DNA from: Anastrepha obliqua
Lineage: Eukaryota; Arthropoda; Insecta; Diptera; Tephritidae
Assembly (NCBI RefSeq): GCF_027943255.1
Contig: NC_072893.1
Location: 9,920,001-9,984,000 of the forward strand
Reading direction: 5' to 3'
Length of the DNA stretch: 64,000 bases
Part shown: positions 30,885-43,690 of the stretch, in pieces
Layout: each line of letters starts with the position of its first letter
Position numbering within the stretch: position 1 is the first letter of the stretch
Program-made: the position numbers and the translations under genes
The notes under the pieces: model-generated
Database searches by the model: none
Seen by the model: only the letters and a program-made list of their open reading frames with translations
What the model was told of the DNA's origin: nothing

Positions 30885-31976
30885 GTAAGTGTGGATACAC
30901 CTGAAATTTCGGTTATCATGACAAGTGGGATTCGCAAAATTTTATTACATTTGTTGTTGTGGGTGTTGTCTAGCGCATATACGAGTATATTGGAATATGG
31001 GTGGGTAAACGGTATATACTTCGTTAGTGAATTTCATTATAAAAACAGCAAAAAAATTTTAGTTTTTTGCAAAGATTAATCGCGTTTAGTTGGTGAGCGC
31101 ACTGGAGGGGGAGTTAACTGGTGTGTGTAAGCATCTTGAAAATTGGTTTGTGTACTATAAAATCCGCAACCTGTAATTCGTTTCTGCGCTGCTGTGTGCA
31201 GAATTTCATTCTAAATTAATTGCTCAGTTTTCTTTTACGCTACTATAAAATTGATGGTTTTCATGTTCTGTTTGCTTAACTCTTTCAATTATTAAGTTCT
31301 CAATTAAATTAGGGGTAGTGGTCGGCAGTCACCGCGATAGAAGCTACACCGCTGGTGGCAATCTAACTAAATGTGTATAAATATATATGTATGTATTTAG
31401 GTATTTGTCTTGGCATATATATATGTATGTATAGATATACAGGGGACTTCTCAAATTACACGTAAAGTGAAGATACTGCAGTAATACACCGCCAAAACGT
31501 CAAAATATGCCTATTTAGGTAGATTAAATTGAAGAGTTTATGACATCGGAAGTGACAGCGTGTTTGTGTCATCGATCCAAAGATGTGTAAAAAATGAGAA
31601 AATAGCTAATTTTAAGTTTCGTTTTAAATTTGGTGACACAGGTAGGTGAAACGGCCAGAGTGGTACGGCACTCCCCAAGTAGCACTAAGGGGCGCCGTTT
31701 TGATACTTCGTGTAACTAATTTTGAAAAATTTGAGTTAAAAAACCAAGTTGTATGTTATCGCAGGGTAGAGTTTCTGAGTAATACATATAAAAATCTTAT
31801 ATATATATATGTATAAAAATTTAACTGAGTTTCTGAGTATATTTATGATGGGAAGACTGAAAAATTAGGCTGTCGATCTAAGTTTGCCTTCAAACCAGTT
31901 AACAGAAAATCCTAAGATTTTCCGAGATATCTTTAAAAATCGTATTTATGGTCCGATTTGGCACAAATTCAAAACA
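30885..31976. other. Spacer or intron without feature
   Basis: AT-rich with TATATATATG runs (31795-31812). No exon or transposon motif seen. Confidence 0.35.
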
Positions 31977-32489
31977 TACACATATGGTCATTAAAATAGG
32001 TACCCCTAGTTCATATGGAAAATTTGCGTTTTTTAAATAAACAATAGCAGATATTTAGTTGTATGTGGTTTTTTTTCATAGATTAATAAAATAAAAATAA
32101 ATAATTATTCAAAGATCTTTTAGAACTTAAATTATTGGCAATAGGAATAAAAAAAATAGAAATAGACATGGATGCGATACAAAAATCACTTATTAATTTT
32201 ATTAAAAATGCTGTTTAAATTATAGTTGTTTAACCACTGTGTCCACCATGACTGTCAATGACCTTTTGTATTCGATTGATAATCCTACGGCAGGTTTCTA
32301 TGGAAGTGAAATAGCATAGTTCTTTGATTTTTGAAATAAATCACACTTATTTTTGAGTGTTTCCTTCCGATTCGCCTCTTTTAATTTCCCCAAACGTTTT
32401 CAATGGGGTTTAAGGACAGGTGACCGATTTGGCCAATCCATAACTTTAGCATTATTTTGTAAAAACCATTCCAGATAAAATCTCTAGTA

Positions 32490-33210
32490 TCATTCAAGCC
32501 CTTTCCGAGCCTATTGAACCTGTGGCTGGTGTTAAATAAAGGTGTTCCTATCCCCTCTTCTATTTTTAATAGTCATTGACGACGTTCTAAACAACACTCT
32601 CGATACAGGAGAATTCTCTGGAATCCTATCTGTATGGAGCACTTAGACGACTTTGAATTTGCCGTTGACATCGCACTCTTGTCACGGAATGGCGGACACA
32701 TACAGAGCAAACTTAATGACCTAAGATCCCAAGCCAAAAACATTGGACTGCGCTTCAATGTCGGGAAAACTAAGTTCATAGAAATCAACACCTTGCTACG
32801 AAACAGATTCACGATTTATGGAGAATCCATTGATATTGGAAACAGTTTCACCTGCCTAGGAAGTCAAATTACCCTGGACGGTGGAGCAAAAGACGATATC
32901 GATGCGAGAACCAAAAAAATCCGAAGCAACTTTTGCAAGCCTCGAAAAAACCTGATTTTCCAAAGAGCTGACAACGCATACCAAACTACGATTTTTTAAT
33001 TCAAATATAAAATCCCTCCTACTATGTGTCCGCTATATTATGATAAGAGTGCGATGTCAACGATATAGTCGAGGTCGTCTAAATGCTCCATATAACCGAT
33101 GTCTAAGAACAATTCTCCGTATCTGGTGGCCCGACAATTAGATTTCAAATGAACAACTCCTCACTCGAAGCAGACAAAAACCAATCGCCATTGAAATAAG
33201 TTTATTCCCT
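32490..33210 (+). mobile_element. LINE F reverse-transcriptase fragment nested in the Tc1 element
   Basis: A plus frame 32634-32999 reads FEFAVDIALLSRNGGHIQSK (RT motif with the catalytic pair changed to AVD), KNIGLRFNVGKTKFIEINT and SFTCLGSQITLDGGAKDDID. It continues broken to TNQCLRTILRIWWPDN near 33130. The order matches endonuclease-RT LINEs of the RTE/CR1 type (compare 58456-59575). Stops and the altered motif make it dead. Confidence 0.65.
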
Positions 33211-33539
33211 CTTGGCAAGAGTCACAATTAAATGATCAGTAGTGCAAGTCGTTTTCTTTTTGCCACCAAATCATTCTGTGGATTGTTAGGGCTTACGGAC
33301 AATTACAACAAAAGTTTTTAGACCGTCCTAGTAACGCAGCGATAAATTTTCTATGATTTTTGAAGTGAAACTTTTTAGGCGTCGATGGACGAGTGAGAAT
33401 GGAGAGTAGGCCATGCAACGTTTTGGGCATTTTCGTTCCGCGAGAGAGAAAAAAGATATAACGTAGAGGAAAAGGAGAGAGAGAGCTATACCTTACATAT
33501 ATCTTAGATACATTTTAGGCTTTTTTCCTGAGTTTTTCC

Positions 33540-33765
33540 TTGTGGTTGCTAATTTCTAGTGAGAAATAACACTGTCTACCTTTTGGCGCTTGTTTGTTGG
33601 AGCAAACTTGTAGGAAATATATATTTGGTGCCTACTTTTTGGCTTTATATTTTCTTGATGCCTACTGTTTGGGGCGTTTTTTAGTCTCAATTTTTTTGGA
33701 GTTTTTTTTGTGGTGCCTACTTTTTGGCGCTCATTTCCGTTTCCTGGCCAGTGTTTGTGCGTAAT
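33540..33765. repeat. Dispersed repeat shared with 12890-13035
   Basis: CTTGTAGGAAATATATATTT and ATTTCTAGTGAGAAATAACA occur here and in the unclassified element at 12758-14442. Within this copy the phrase GGTGCCTACTTTTTGG recurs at least twice, so it has internal tandem structure. Confidence 0.55.
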
Positions 33766-34003
33766 ATTAAGTGCTATCCATTCCGGAGTCGGATTTATTG
33801 GTATTGCATTCGGTAATTTGTGTCGTGGTTGCGGTCCTGGAATCGCTGCGTTTGTACGGGTGATAAACGCTCGGAGTAGTGCGCGTTGTTGCCACGGTTT
33901 GTGTGCGACGTTTGCCTACACCAGTCGGCCCTTTTCTTTTTTTGTAAATTTTGTACATTTGTATTCTCTGCAAGTGTTGTGAATTTATTTAGATATATAT
34001 TCT

Positions 34004-34030
34004 TTCTCTCTCTCTCTCTCTCACACACAC
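34004..34030. repeat. CT/CA microsatellite
   Basis: A (TC)n run of about 19 bp followed directly by (CA)n. Confidence 0.8.
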
Positions 34031-34415
34031 ATTCTCTCTCGGGTCTCTCCCTCTTTCTTTGTCTGCCTTGAAAGTTTTTATTCTTTTCAAAGATTTTTAA
34101 CAGGCCTCCGCTGCTCAACTGCGCAATACTGCACACGACTCATCTTTGAAAGAATTTAATATTTATTATATAATGACTATCTAATTCGCGGTTTTTTCCT
34201 ATTTTTTTTTGTAATATTTTTTTTATATTTCTTTTTTTTAAATATTTTTTTATACTTCTTATTTTTTATTTATTTTTACCTCTTTTCACTTATTTAATTA
34301 AAATTTAAAAGTTATCACCAAAGTACATTAGTTTAGTGGCCACGCAAATTTACACTTTATAAAAATAACCCTTCTGCGCAACCAATAACGCATTTTAATA
34401 TAACGGGTCTTTTAA

Positions 34416-35081
34416 CCAGTTAACTGTGATTGACGAGTATACTCGTCAGGGAGAAGTGGCAAAATTTTGTGTATTGACGAGTATACTCGTCATGCGTATA
34501 AATTAGTGACCATTGGCTATTTAAATTACAATTTTTGAGAAAAACAACACATATTCTCAAATTTCAAGATGTTTAGAATATTTTGAGGCTATGCCGGAAT
34601 AAAGCAAACAAATAGAAAATATAAACAGTTTGAGATGATGGCATGCTTCCCCGTATGCACTGGTTGAAAGAGTTCACCAGTTCGCATAATGAATTTATTT
34701 ATGTGCGATGATAACGTTTTTTAGATGTTAACCTAAAAGGGGCAAAGGCAAAAGTCAAAAAGTGGATTTATAAACTAGAAAGCTAACTCGTGAGTGTTAG
34801 TGCATATCTTACCAAGTGTCGGCGGTTCTTATCAAATAAGCACAGTGCAACGTAAGAATTTCAAGTGCGTAAATAGTATAAAGTTATCCAGAAGTTCTGT
34901 AAATTACTATTTTTTTATTTTTAGTTCATTAGTCCCCAATTTTATAAAATGAACCCATCTTTTTCATCCAATATCTTACCAGCGCAACTTACTCTGTGAT
35001 TGACGAATATACTCGTCATAGCTCAATTCTGGCGACACTAAACTGTGCGCACTTTTAAATGGGAGCGCCACAGTTAACTGG
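34416..35081. mobile_element. TTAA-flanked MITE with 18-bp palindromes (piggyBac-like)
   Basis: TTAA at 34412-34415 and 35082-35085, with inverted ends CCAGTTAACTGTG. The perfect palindrome TGACGAGTATACTCGTCA is at 34431-34448 and 34475-34492, and with one change at 35001-35018. 666 bp, without a transposase frame. The TTAA target and CC start suit piggyBac. Confidence 0.7.
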
Positions 35082-35209
35082 TTAAATTCACAACAAAACA
35101 GTGATGCCGTTAGCAAATAAAATTTCAATAACAACTTCAAATTTTTCCGAACTGCACAAGAAAATCGATAAATAAAAGCAGCGTACCTATTTTAATGACC
35201 GTATGTGTA

Positions 35210-37340
35210 TATCAGTTACACCAAGAAAAACATTTTAAGCCAAAATTGATTAACTCGCACCGAATATATAACAGACTAGCGCATACCTGGTTGAAAGGTT
35301 TTCGTCCCATTTTGCCTACCGCTAAGAATGACGAGCATACATTTACACTCAGCTACGGCGAGAAGTATCATTTAAAAACCATCTTGAAAATACTCTTAAC
35401 TGATAAAATCACCGATAATGATGAACTGGTGAAATCACCGTACATTTCATCAAGGTTCAGCGTATATTCTATAAAGATTTTCACCGGTTTTCAATTAAAA
35501 TGAAGCTTACAAATATCTTAGCATATCGAAGAGCATTTTGCGCGGTTTGTTCCACATTGTTAGCGTCTTCTCATCTATAGACACTTGTCGACAATTTTTT
35601 AAACAAAAATCGCTTTCTAAGTGCCCGCCGGAGTGTTTGTATCTATGCAGAAAGGGTTTACTTTGAATAAAATAAAATATGGGGCTTCGCCAAATAATAT
35701 ATTCTTGTAATTTTTTAAAACATCATTTTTACTTTGGAATGCACCTTGATGATAAAAAACTTATTTTCGTTGGTGCGCCCTAGGGAAGTAATAATTTTAC
35801 AGTTTACAAGATGAAAGCAATAACAAATTCTCGGTCTCGTGTCCACTTTACGCCCTAAGCTTTTATTTGCCACCGCACCTTGTTTTTTACAACCATTACC
35901 TTTCTCCTTAATGCTCCAGACACAGGCGTTTTTCCCCTCTTTTTTCTCTCTCTATTTTCTGTCACTATTTCTACACCTGCCACTGCATCTTCCAGCGCAC
36001 AGCGATAATCCAATTTTAGTCGCACCCCTCACATCACTTGTCCACAAATTTTATTTATTTTCTTCGCTTCCCTACACTCCAACTTATCTCCAGACTCACC
36101 GACTACATACACTCATACATATGCATACATTTATCATGCCTGCTCTGCTGGCTTACTAGAGAGCTCAACGCGTTTATCAGCTGTGCTTGGCTGTTGGCTT
36201 GTCCTAGAGCTTCGTGCCTCATGCTTTTTTGCTGGGTTTTGCGTTTGCTTCCGCTTCAGATATGGCTGATGGCTGATGGCTTTGCCCTAATACGTCGTTC
36301 CACCAGAGCGGGCATATACTTACATACGTACAAGTTCGTGTTTAACCAGTCCGCTATCCTTTAGCGTATGCGTGCATGTGTGTGGGTATGCTGTGAAACA
36401 CGCCTAAGCTTGCGTGTGCTCACCTCATAGGTGAAGAAGGGTTTTAAAGGACAACTGCGGAAAGTAAAAGGATTGGCTCTTTTGCATTATAAACTTACAT
36501 TTGCCGTACAAAAAACGTAAAAATTTCCACAGAAAATGATGTCGGGCAGTGAAGTTGAGAGTCGGTCGCTTGTCATACCACTTGTCGTTGTTTGAATGTA
36601 CATATGTGTGTAGCTGTGTGTGTAAGGAGTGGTAATTAGAATAAATTATATAGGTATGTTTTTTCACATTTCTTATTCATCAATAATTTTGGCAAAAAAC
36701 AAAAAAAAATTAATTTAAAAAGTGAAATTGTTTGTGCTTGCCGTTCACACATATGTACATACACAATTCCCATACATATTTACTTAATTGCCCAATGTTG
36801 CTGAATTTGTTATTTGATTTCTGTGAGCTGCGTCATAACTTTTGTAAATGTGAATGTATTATATATATTTTTTTATATATGTATGTGTGTGTTTAGTTAA
36901 ATGTAGCTGCACTGGTACATTGAACTCTCCAGTCATTAAGTTCATTGTCACAATGAAAAACTAATTCATAGTTTATTACTTTGGAAAGAGAAATTTTGCT
37001 TGGCAACGTAACTTTGGCGCAACTACTGAACCTTTTTGTATTTGCATTTGTGTATGTGAATGTAACATTTACAAAAATACGTTATTGATGGTTTGCGAAA
37101 GAAAATCGATGCATAAAAAAATGGCTGTTTGTTTTTTGATACAAATTGAGTGATGAGAGAAAATAGGAACTGCTTACCGGACATCATTACTACCAGCAGT
37201 AAGCTAAGTTTTATAAATTGCGTTGTATGGTGAAGTGCTGAACATGGCCAAGCAAGCGTTGGATATTCATATCAACTGATAAACCAACCAAATTCATGCC
37301 TACTATATATTTACCTATATCATTGAAGCTTTTTTGATAT
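35210..37340. other. Non-coding spacer
   Basis: Short open frames at 35195-35503 and 35839-36364 lack motifs, splice context or codon bias and are treated as chance. Sequence is pyrimidine- and CA/TA-rich. Nothing else is supportable. Confidence 0.4.
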
Positions 37341-37341
37341 C

Positions 37342-38592
37342 GGGCTGTTCGGAAAGTAATTTTGTTTTTTTGTGGTGAAAATGAAAGACGATCTTCGTAT
37401 AATGAATAAATATTTGATTAAATTGTATATTGACCATTCTGATCACCTTTCAACAACTTTTGCCATCTTTCTGGTAGTAGCTTGAGTCCACGCTCATACA
37501 ATTATTGACCTTTGCTGGCAAAACACTGATCAAGCTGATTTTTGACGTGCTCATTTGAGGTAAAGGTTTTACCGCCCAAAAAATTTTGCAGTGACCAGAA
37601 CAAATAATAATCCTGGAGAATATGGTAGGTGTGGCAGTACATTCCATCCAAGCTGTACAATCTTTTGGCGAGTGACCAAACTTGTATTGGGTCTCGCATT
37701 ATCTTGGTGGAACACTAAACCTTTTCTGTTGATTAATTCTGTCCTTTTTTATTGAAGTGCATCATTCAGTTTGTCCAGCTGATGACAGTCGACTTCCGAA
37801 TTGATGGTTGTGTTATCCGGTAAAAAACAGAGAGTCAGCATCACCTTTTTTTGATGGGTGTCGGCTTTTGAAATGCTTTGAACCAGTTCAGCTTTTCTGC
37901 TCCATGATCTCTTGCCTTTGACATTGTTATATACAACCCATTTTTCGTCCCCAGTAATGATGCGCTTCAAAAATAGATAATTTTCGTGATGTTTGAGGAG
38001 TGAAGCACAGACGTCAACGCGAAGTCACAAATTTCTCTCCGTGAGGACATGGTGAACCCATATATCGAGCTTCGAGGTTGAACCCAGACCTTTCAGGTGG
38101 TCATAAACAGTTGAATTCGATAAATTTAACCTCTCACCGATCTTACGTGCTGCTCTTCGCTGGTTTGCATCAACTAATGACTTTATCGCGTCTTTATCAG
38201 CTTCAACCGGCCTTCCAGAATGTGGTGCATCTTCATCAAAATTGCCGGATCGAAATTTTGCAAACCAGTTCTAGCACTGGCGTATTGTCAACAGATCTAC
38301 TCCATACACATCGGTTAATTTCTTTCTGGCGTGAACAGCATTTTTATTTTTTCTATAGTAAAAAAGTAAAATATGACGAAAATGCTGCTTATTCCCTTAT
38401 TCCTGTCCGTATTTCAATGGGCACCCACCAAAAACTACTGCGTAAAATCAATTAAACTTATTCACACACAAGCCTTGCTATATCAGTTGTCAAAACATAT
38501 AATGACAATGCGACTTAAGTGTGAAGTTAGCTGTGAAAAAATACAATTAAATCTTCTGTCGTGAAAAAACGAAATTACTTTCCGAACAAGCC
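37342..38592 (-). mobile_element. Decayed DD34D-type mariner
   Basis: Inverted ends GGGCTGTTCGGAAAGTAATT (37342) and GGCTTGTTCGGAAAGTAATT (ending 38592). The minus strand holds, in order, HARKKLTDVYGVDLLTIRQC, NFDEDAPHSGRPVEADKDAI, RAARKIGERLNLSNSTVYDH (HTH), RIITGDEKWVVYNNVKGKRS (first catalytic Asp), KADTHQKKVMLTLCF, and SLQNFLGGKTFTSNE with a tail to 37450. The segment with the second and third Asp is lost. Internal stops are present. Confidence 0.7.
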
Positions 38593-38779
38593 AACAGCTT
38601 CCCTACAGTCTCCTTTTATCACTTCTCTCATTATGACTTTACACGATGTCAAACGTCGATATCTATGCGGATAACGCAGGTTATGTTAGGTTGGACTTGG
38701 TTGATGCTGTAGATTGCACATAGACCAGAAATTTTTCCATAGTGATATCAAGTGTTTGTAAGAAGAGTTTAAGGACTTT

Positions 38780-39125
38780 ATATTTTGTCTTCAATACTCA
38801 GCTTAGATAATTTAAGAAGCCTGCAGTGGCCCAGTAGGTGTTCCAGATACGTATCACGGCAGTGATAACTGGCTGCTGGCGCATAGGACAGCAGGCAGCC
38901 AAAATGGGCATCTCTCACACACTGGGCAACACACACTGCCATAGTTGTAATGATGCGGAGAAAAAGGAAACTGTCTTCCACTTCCTCTGTGAATGCCCAA
39001 CCATATGGAAGGCAAGGATGTTCATCCTTGGCAAACCGCTTTTTGAAAACCTCGAGAAGCTGCCCTGCATAGACGTAAACAACCTTATAAGGTTTCTTAA
39101 TCGCACAGAGTGGTTAAAGTCGTGA
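38780..39125 (+). mobile_element. LINE C-terminal zinc-motif fragment
   Basis: A plus frame gives ITAVITGCWRIGQQAAKMGI, CHSCNDAEKKETVFHFLCEC and LPCIDVNNLIRFLNRTEWLK then a stop: the LTGHWxIGxHAxKxG and CHSCxxxxETxxHFLCxCP blocks of RNase H-bearing LINEs. It is a 5'-truncated 3' end. Confidence 0.6.
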
Positions 39126-40047
39126 AAAAATTATCGTATAACTTGTTGGTAGCGATGATGTGGCAACAAAATTGTGCGAAAGCACTAATTGGATTCTTGG
39201 TGAATCACCACTTCAACCAATCAGATACCGCGGTAGGCGCCGAGGGTACATGGCCAGCGAAATTGAGAGTTTTTTTGACATTTCGCTTTCAACGTATTTC
39301 GTATTTTCGTCTTTTAATTCAAGTGCACCCGTAGTCAAGTGAATGACCAACTAAAATTACCCGCTTAAACGTGAAAAACACTTAAGGAAAGCCGCAAAAA
39401 AGGTCATCGTGCAAATGAACCAAGATTTTCGAAGACTTCTTTAACGGGTTATATACAGGTAGAATTTTCAAAAAACTTTTTTTTTTCTTAATGTACATAT
39501 ATTTAAGAATACACACAGAAAATTTAATATCGTTCCGGTGAAGATTTTCACAAATTTGAAAAGGCGTTTCAGAGTGCTTGAAAGGGCTTTTCAAACCTTA
39601 AACGCGTTTTTTCTCAAAATGGTTTAGTCTCAAATTTTAAGACGAGCTTCTTAAATATATTTTTAGTAAGTAATCGTAGGAGATTTCTCACTGATAAATA
39701 TTTTTTTTTAGAAACAATTTAATTTTGGTCAAAAATCGATTTATTATTGAGAAACCGCCATTTTGTCAAACAAATTTATTTTGCTTATTCCTTCGATTAT
39801 TTACTAGCTTTAACATTACTTGAACGAAATCTGTTTGGTTTCATAATATCAGTGGATCCAGTTCCGAGATATAGTGGTCACCGCAAACGTTTTTTTTTTT
39901 TGAGAGGAGCTCCCAGAGATCAGCTGTAGCTCCTTTCCAAATAAATATTAAATATTAATACTAAGTCTTAAAATAAAGTTAAAAGATCAATAAATTTAAA
40001 AGTTTTTTCAGAAGCGCTTTAGGCTACGTAAAAACAGAGCTAGACAT
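39126..40047. other. Spacer, partly MITE-like
   Basis: Long T runs and tracts such as GGGTTATATACAGGTAG (39446) and ACCGCAAACGTTTTTTTTTT (39882) recall TTAA-type MITEs, but no pair of ends was found. No gene. Confidence 0.3.
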
Positions 40048-40100
40048 ACAAGGTGGCGCAAAATTAATCATCCAACTTAGTTTTTGAATAAATTGTTTAC
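40048..40100. repeat. Solo end of the AGGTGGCGCAAAATTA MITE family
   Basis: ACAAGGTGGCGCAAAATTAA and the next CATCCAACTTAG match the left end of the complete copy at 48985-49162. The opposite end is missing, probably replaced by the LINE that follows. Confidence 0.55.
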
Positions 40101-41300
40101 TAAATAAACAAAGCGATTGCAGCGAAAGCAGCGACACGCATGAATGCCATATCGAAATGGAAAAAGTATCTTGGCCATTCGGCCATACTGAACACGAACA
40201 CTGTTATCTCTTCCGACATAGACTATCATGTAAGTCTTCCATCACCACCCTTGCTATTCTCCTGTTCACTCCCAACTAGGGAAGAATGGAAGACAAATCT
40301 TACCGAAATCGATGGCCCTCTGACTATATATACAGATGGTTCAAAACAAGACGGCAAAGTGGGATTTGGAATCTTTTCCAATTCCCCTCACATCAATCTA
40401 TCATTTAGATTACCCGACTACTGTAGCGTATTCCAAGCGGAAGTATGCGCTATCTGGTATGCTGCGAAAACTCTCTTAGAAAATAGAATATCACTAGAGG
40501 ATATCCGCTTTTTCACTGACAGTCAAGCGGCCGTTCGAGCACTCAGCTCCTCTTATACCCACTCAGATGTGGTTCGATATTGTCTCTTACCTCTTAACGA
40601 GATAAGTGTTCAGAATTCTGTCCAAGTTATCTGGATACCGGGTCACACTGGATTCGAAGGTAACTGCAAAGCTGATGAGCTCGCGAGAGCTGGAGCTGTG
40701 CAATCAAATGTTAGTAACTTACCCACAATCCACATTCCGCTCTCAACATATAAAATGATCATTGATCGAGAATTTCACAGCATTGCTGATCCGAGGTGGC
40801 GAGTGGAAACTACTTGCGTTACGACCAGACAAATCTGGCCATCCTACAATCTGAAGCAGACAAAATCCCTTATAAGTCTTTCGAAACACGAATTAAGGCA
40901 TATAATATCTCTTATCACCGGCCACTGCCTTTTGGGCACTCACGCACGTCGGCTCGGGGTTCCTCAAAACGACCTGTGCAGATACTGCGAGGACGAAGAT
41001 GAGGAAGTATCGAGCAGGCATTTGCTGTGCAGTTGTCCCGGCCTAGCCAGAAGTCGACTAGCTCTTCTAGGCTCTCCAACAATTGACAATCTTTCAGTAC
41101 TCTCGGACCTGAAAATCGAATCTCTCATTAAGTTCTCGAAACGAATTAATATTTTGAAGCAAAATCTATAATAAAAATCTCGGTTAGGTGGGGAAATCAT
41201 ATAATATAATGAGCTCTAGAGCAACACAACGGACCCAACTTGCGGTCTATGTGGCACTCCGATGCGGGGTCACCATTAAACCAACCAACCAACCAAAAAA
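40101..41300 (+). mobile_element. LINE with intact RNase H coding end
   Basis: An open frame from 40140 to 41171 (343 codons) holds all RNase H blocks: IYTDGSKQDGKVGFGIF (Asp), VFQAEVCAIWYAAKTLL (Glu), IRFFTDSQAAVRALSSSY (Asp) and VIWIPGHTGFEGNCKADELA (His/Asp). Then come SLITGHCLLGTHARRLG and the zinc motif CRYCEDEDEEVSSRHLLCSC. A short 3' UTR and a CCAACCAACCAACC plus A-rich tail (41280-41320) follow. The RT is missing (5' truncation). Uninterrupted coding suggests a fairly young I-type insertion. RNase H activity of the fragment alone is possible but unproven. Confidence 0.75.
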
Positions 41301-43204
41301 ACAAAAAAAAAAAAAATAATTAATAAAAAAATTAAAAAATTAAAAAAAAATAATTAATAAAAATTTAACTTTTATTTTAGTTGTGTGGACTTGTAAGAAT
41401 TTTGCAAGGTATTAGTGTAAACAGTTTTTAATTCACCTCAAATGACAGTAAAATTGTTTTTGAATAATTTTTCTAATAAAAAAAAATATGATTTTAAGTG
41501 ATGGAAATCAAGGCCATAGTAGCCGTAGCTATAAACTTATTGTATTTCATAGTTAACTGTAAATACAATTTTCAATAAAAAAAAATTAAAAAAATTATAA
41601 TGTTTTAACAAGCTTAACTTCATTTTGCTCGAAATTATAGCAATAAGGGTGTTAGATAGTGCAAACATAAGGTCCTCTGGACACTGCATACCACATAGAA
41701 AACAGTTCCCAGTTTTTTTAATTGCTCTTTGCAGCGCTATGACCCACATTTTCATCTTAACTTAAATAAAAACTTAAAAATATTATTTGAGGTCGCTTAA
41801 CAGTAGTTTTTATAGTTCCAAAACTGCTTATAAATATTGATGCATATATATAAACCTGTGTGTATGCATATTCTAACTCTTCATTTGTGTATGCATATTC
41901 TAACTAACATTTGTGAATAAATACTTTTCTAACTTTTTAAATTTCCTTATCTTTTAATGAGAGAAAAAAAATCATATATTTGTGCGCTCCCATTCATTCC
42001 ATACCTTCAATTGAATTGAATTTTCACAATTATTGTTCTATGTCGCCGGCTGCGCGTGATGAAATCAGATATAAATTAATTACTCATGAATTTCAGTTTT
42101 CCGTTTCATTCACTGTACCAGAACAACGCGATTTATGGAAATTTACATTTTACTTTGATTTTTTTCATTATTGGTAATATTTTAATATTTATTTATTTTA
42201 AGCTTTTAAATTTCTTAATCGGTTTATATGAAAATGAATTACTTGTTTATTATCCCCTTCACGAAAATATCAGCTGCTTGTTTTGGTTTATTATTCTGCA
42301 GAAATTTAATATGAATTCTTCTCGTTACGTGGCATTAATTTGATCTGCAAAATAATATAACACAAACAAATATTTCTCTAAAGCGGTTCAATAAAGAGAT
42401 CATACGACATTTTGGTAATTTTTTTAAACAGCGGAGGGGAGTTTCTCTTACCCTGATTTATGCCAGCTAGAAAAGCTGATCTTGGCAACAAATGAAATGA
42501 AATGAAACCTGCTTATTTGGCAATTTGTATGTGAAGTGATTTATGTGTGGAAGCAAACTACTACCATTTGCCCATAGGAAGCAAATGAGGCAAAAGTATA
42601 TTACCTAAGAATTTCGTGCGATTCAAATAAAATAAAAAAAAAGTTTGTTAGTTTTTTTTATCTGCAGTAATCTTTTTTTGATATTGTTTTGCTACAAAAC
42701 TTTGTTCAAGCACAACCTTCTTCAAGCGGCACTGTTCGAACCCCGTTGTTAAGCGTTGAGAGTCAGAGCAGTGGAAAGCTTTTCTTTGCGAAGTGCCTAT
42801 GTGCCTCACGACCAGACGCATTCAGGGTGCAAGCAGGGCTTTAGTCTTCAGTGTCCCAGTGAATATTTTTTTGAGTTCTTAATTTTATTATTTGGCCTCG
42901 GGTGAAGATCTACCTTAAATTGTTTTCCAGCTCTTTTAATTCTCGCATCTCTTTTAGAAGTTCATTGTTGTCTTGACGCCCATAGAACTTAGTATTATTT
43001 ATGAAACGAGTTTATTCAAATGAACCTTTCTTACTTCGTTTGAGTTTCAGCTCGCTTTTGAAGTATTTATATGAATGTAAAGTTTGGACGTGGAAAATGA
43101 ATTGGACCCATGATCAGAGGAAGAATATTTCATCACAAAACCTACAACGCAAAAAAAACCTGAACAAGTTCTCAAATTGCATCTTGAGTCCAAAAATAGA
43201 GAAG
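41301..43204. other. AT-rich spacer
   Basis: No coding or transposon motif. A near-perfect tandem pair of about 26 bp (TGTGTATGCATATTCTAACT core) lies at 41857-41907. Confidence 0.4.
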
Positions 43205-43390
43205 GTTTAGCATAAATCTTCATGGCGATTTGAATGGGGTTTGCACTTCGAGTTTATGGTCTTTTGTGCCCTCAACTCATCGCAGTACCTCATGCGAGTC
43301 CAGTTTGCTTAATAAACCTAAGTTAGAGCTGGGTTGGACTGATGTGCCTTTCTTCCGACCGAGATGTCTCAAGATGGCGATTTAATAGCA
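43205..43390 (-). mobile_element. LINE D 3'-end fragment
   Basis: The stretch from GGGTTTGCACTTCGAGTTTA to the GACCGAGATGTCTC block runs parallel, with changes, to 52395-52560, where the LINE D zinc motif is recognisable. Confidence 0.45.
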
Positions 43391-43535
43391 GTATCTCATT
43401 GGATGAAAATATATTTTTAATTTTCATTGGGAAAACATAGTAAATTGAATTTTTTGAAGCCGATCATCTCGTCTCGTTGGTTTTTTTTTTTTTTGGATTG
43501 TAAAACTTTTAGAGAAACTGAACAATATATTTTTA

Positions 43536-43690
43536 TTATTGTTGTTGCAATAGTATAAAACAATCCCTATAAATTTTTCGGGAATGCTCTTGAAGGTCAG
43601 TTCATCCTATCCTTGAACGGATCTAAAGATCCAGTTCATTACGGTAACGCAGATCCGACAGCGATGGCAACGTAGTATAGATTCTCACTG
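43536..43690 (-). mobile_element. Jockey-type 3' hairpin fragment
   Basis: On the minus strand a hairpin-like CATTCCCG...GGGATTG precedes a CAACAATAATAA tail, a degraded version of the 3' ends at 22785-22850 and 24600-24637. Confidence 0.35.

Larger units (their letters stand above)
31979..35207 (-). mobile_element. Tc1-like transposon, expanded by nested insertions
   Basis: TA on both sides (31977-31978, 35208-35209) and 25-bp inverted ends starting CACATAYGGTCATTAAAA with one mismatch. The minus strand at 32235-32480 codes for the C-terminal Tc1 transposase part: NNAKVMDWPNRSPVLKPH and, after a frameshift, NPIENVWGN, i.e. the DWPxxSPDLNPIENxW block with the third catalytic Glu. The rest of the transposase is missing or replaced by insertions (LINE, 33540-33765 repeat, TTAA MITE). 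Confidence 0.65.

Noticed and set aside
35195..36364. Frames of about 100 codons in the 35-36 kb spacer
   Set aside because: Composition is pyrimidine-driven, with no motif, homology pattern or splice signals.
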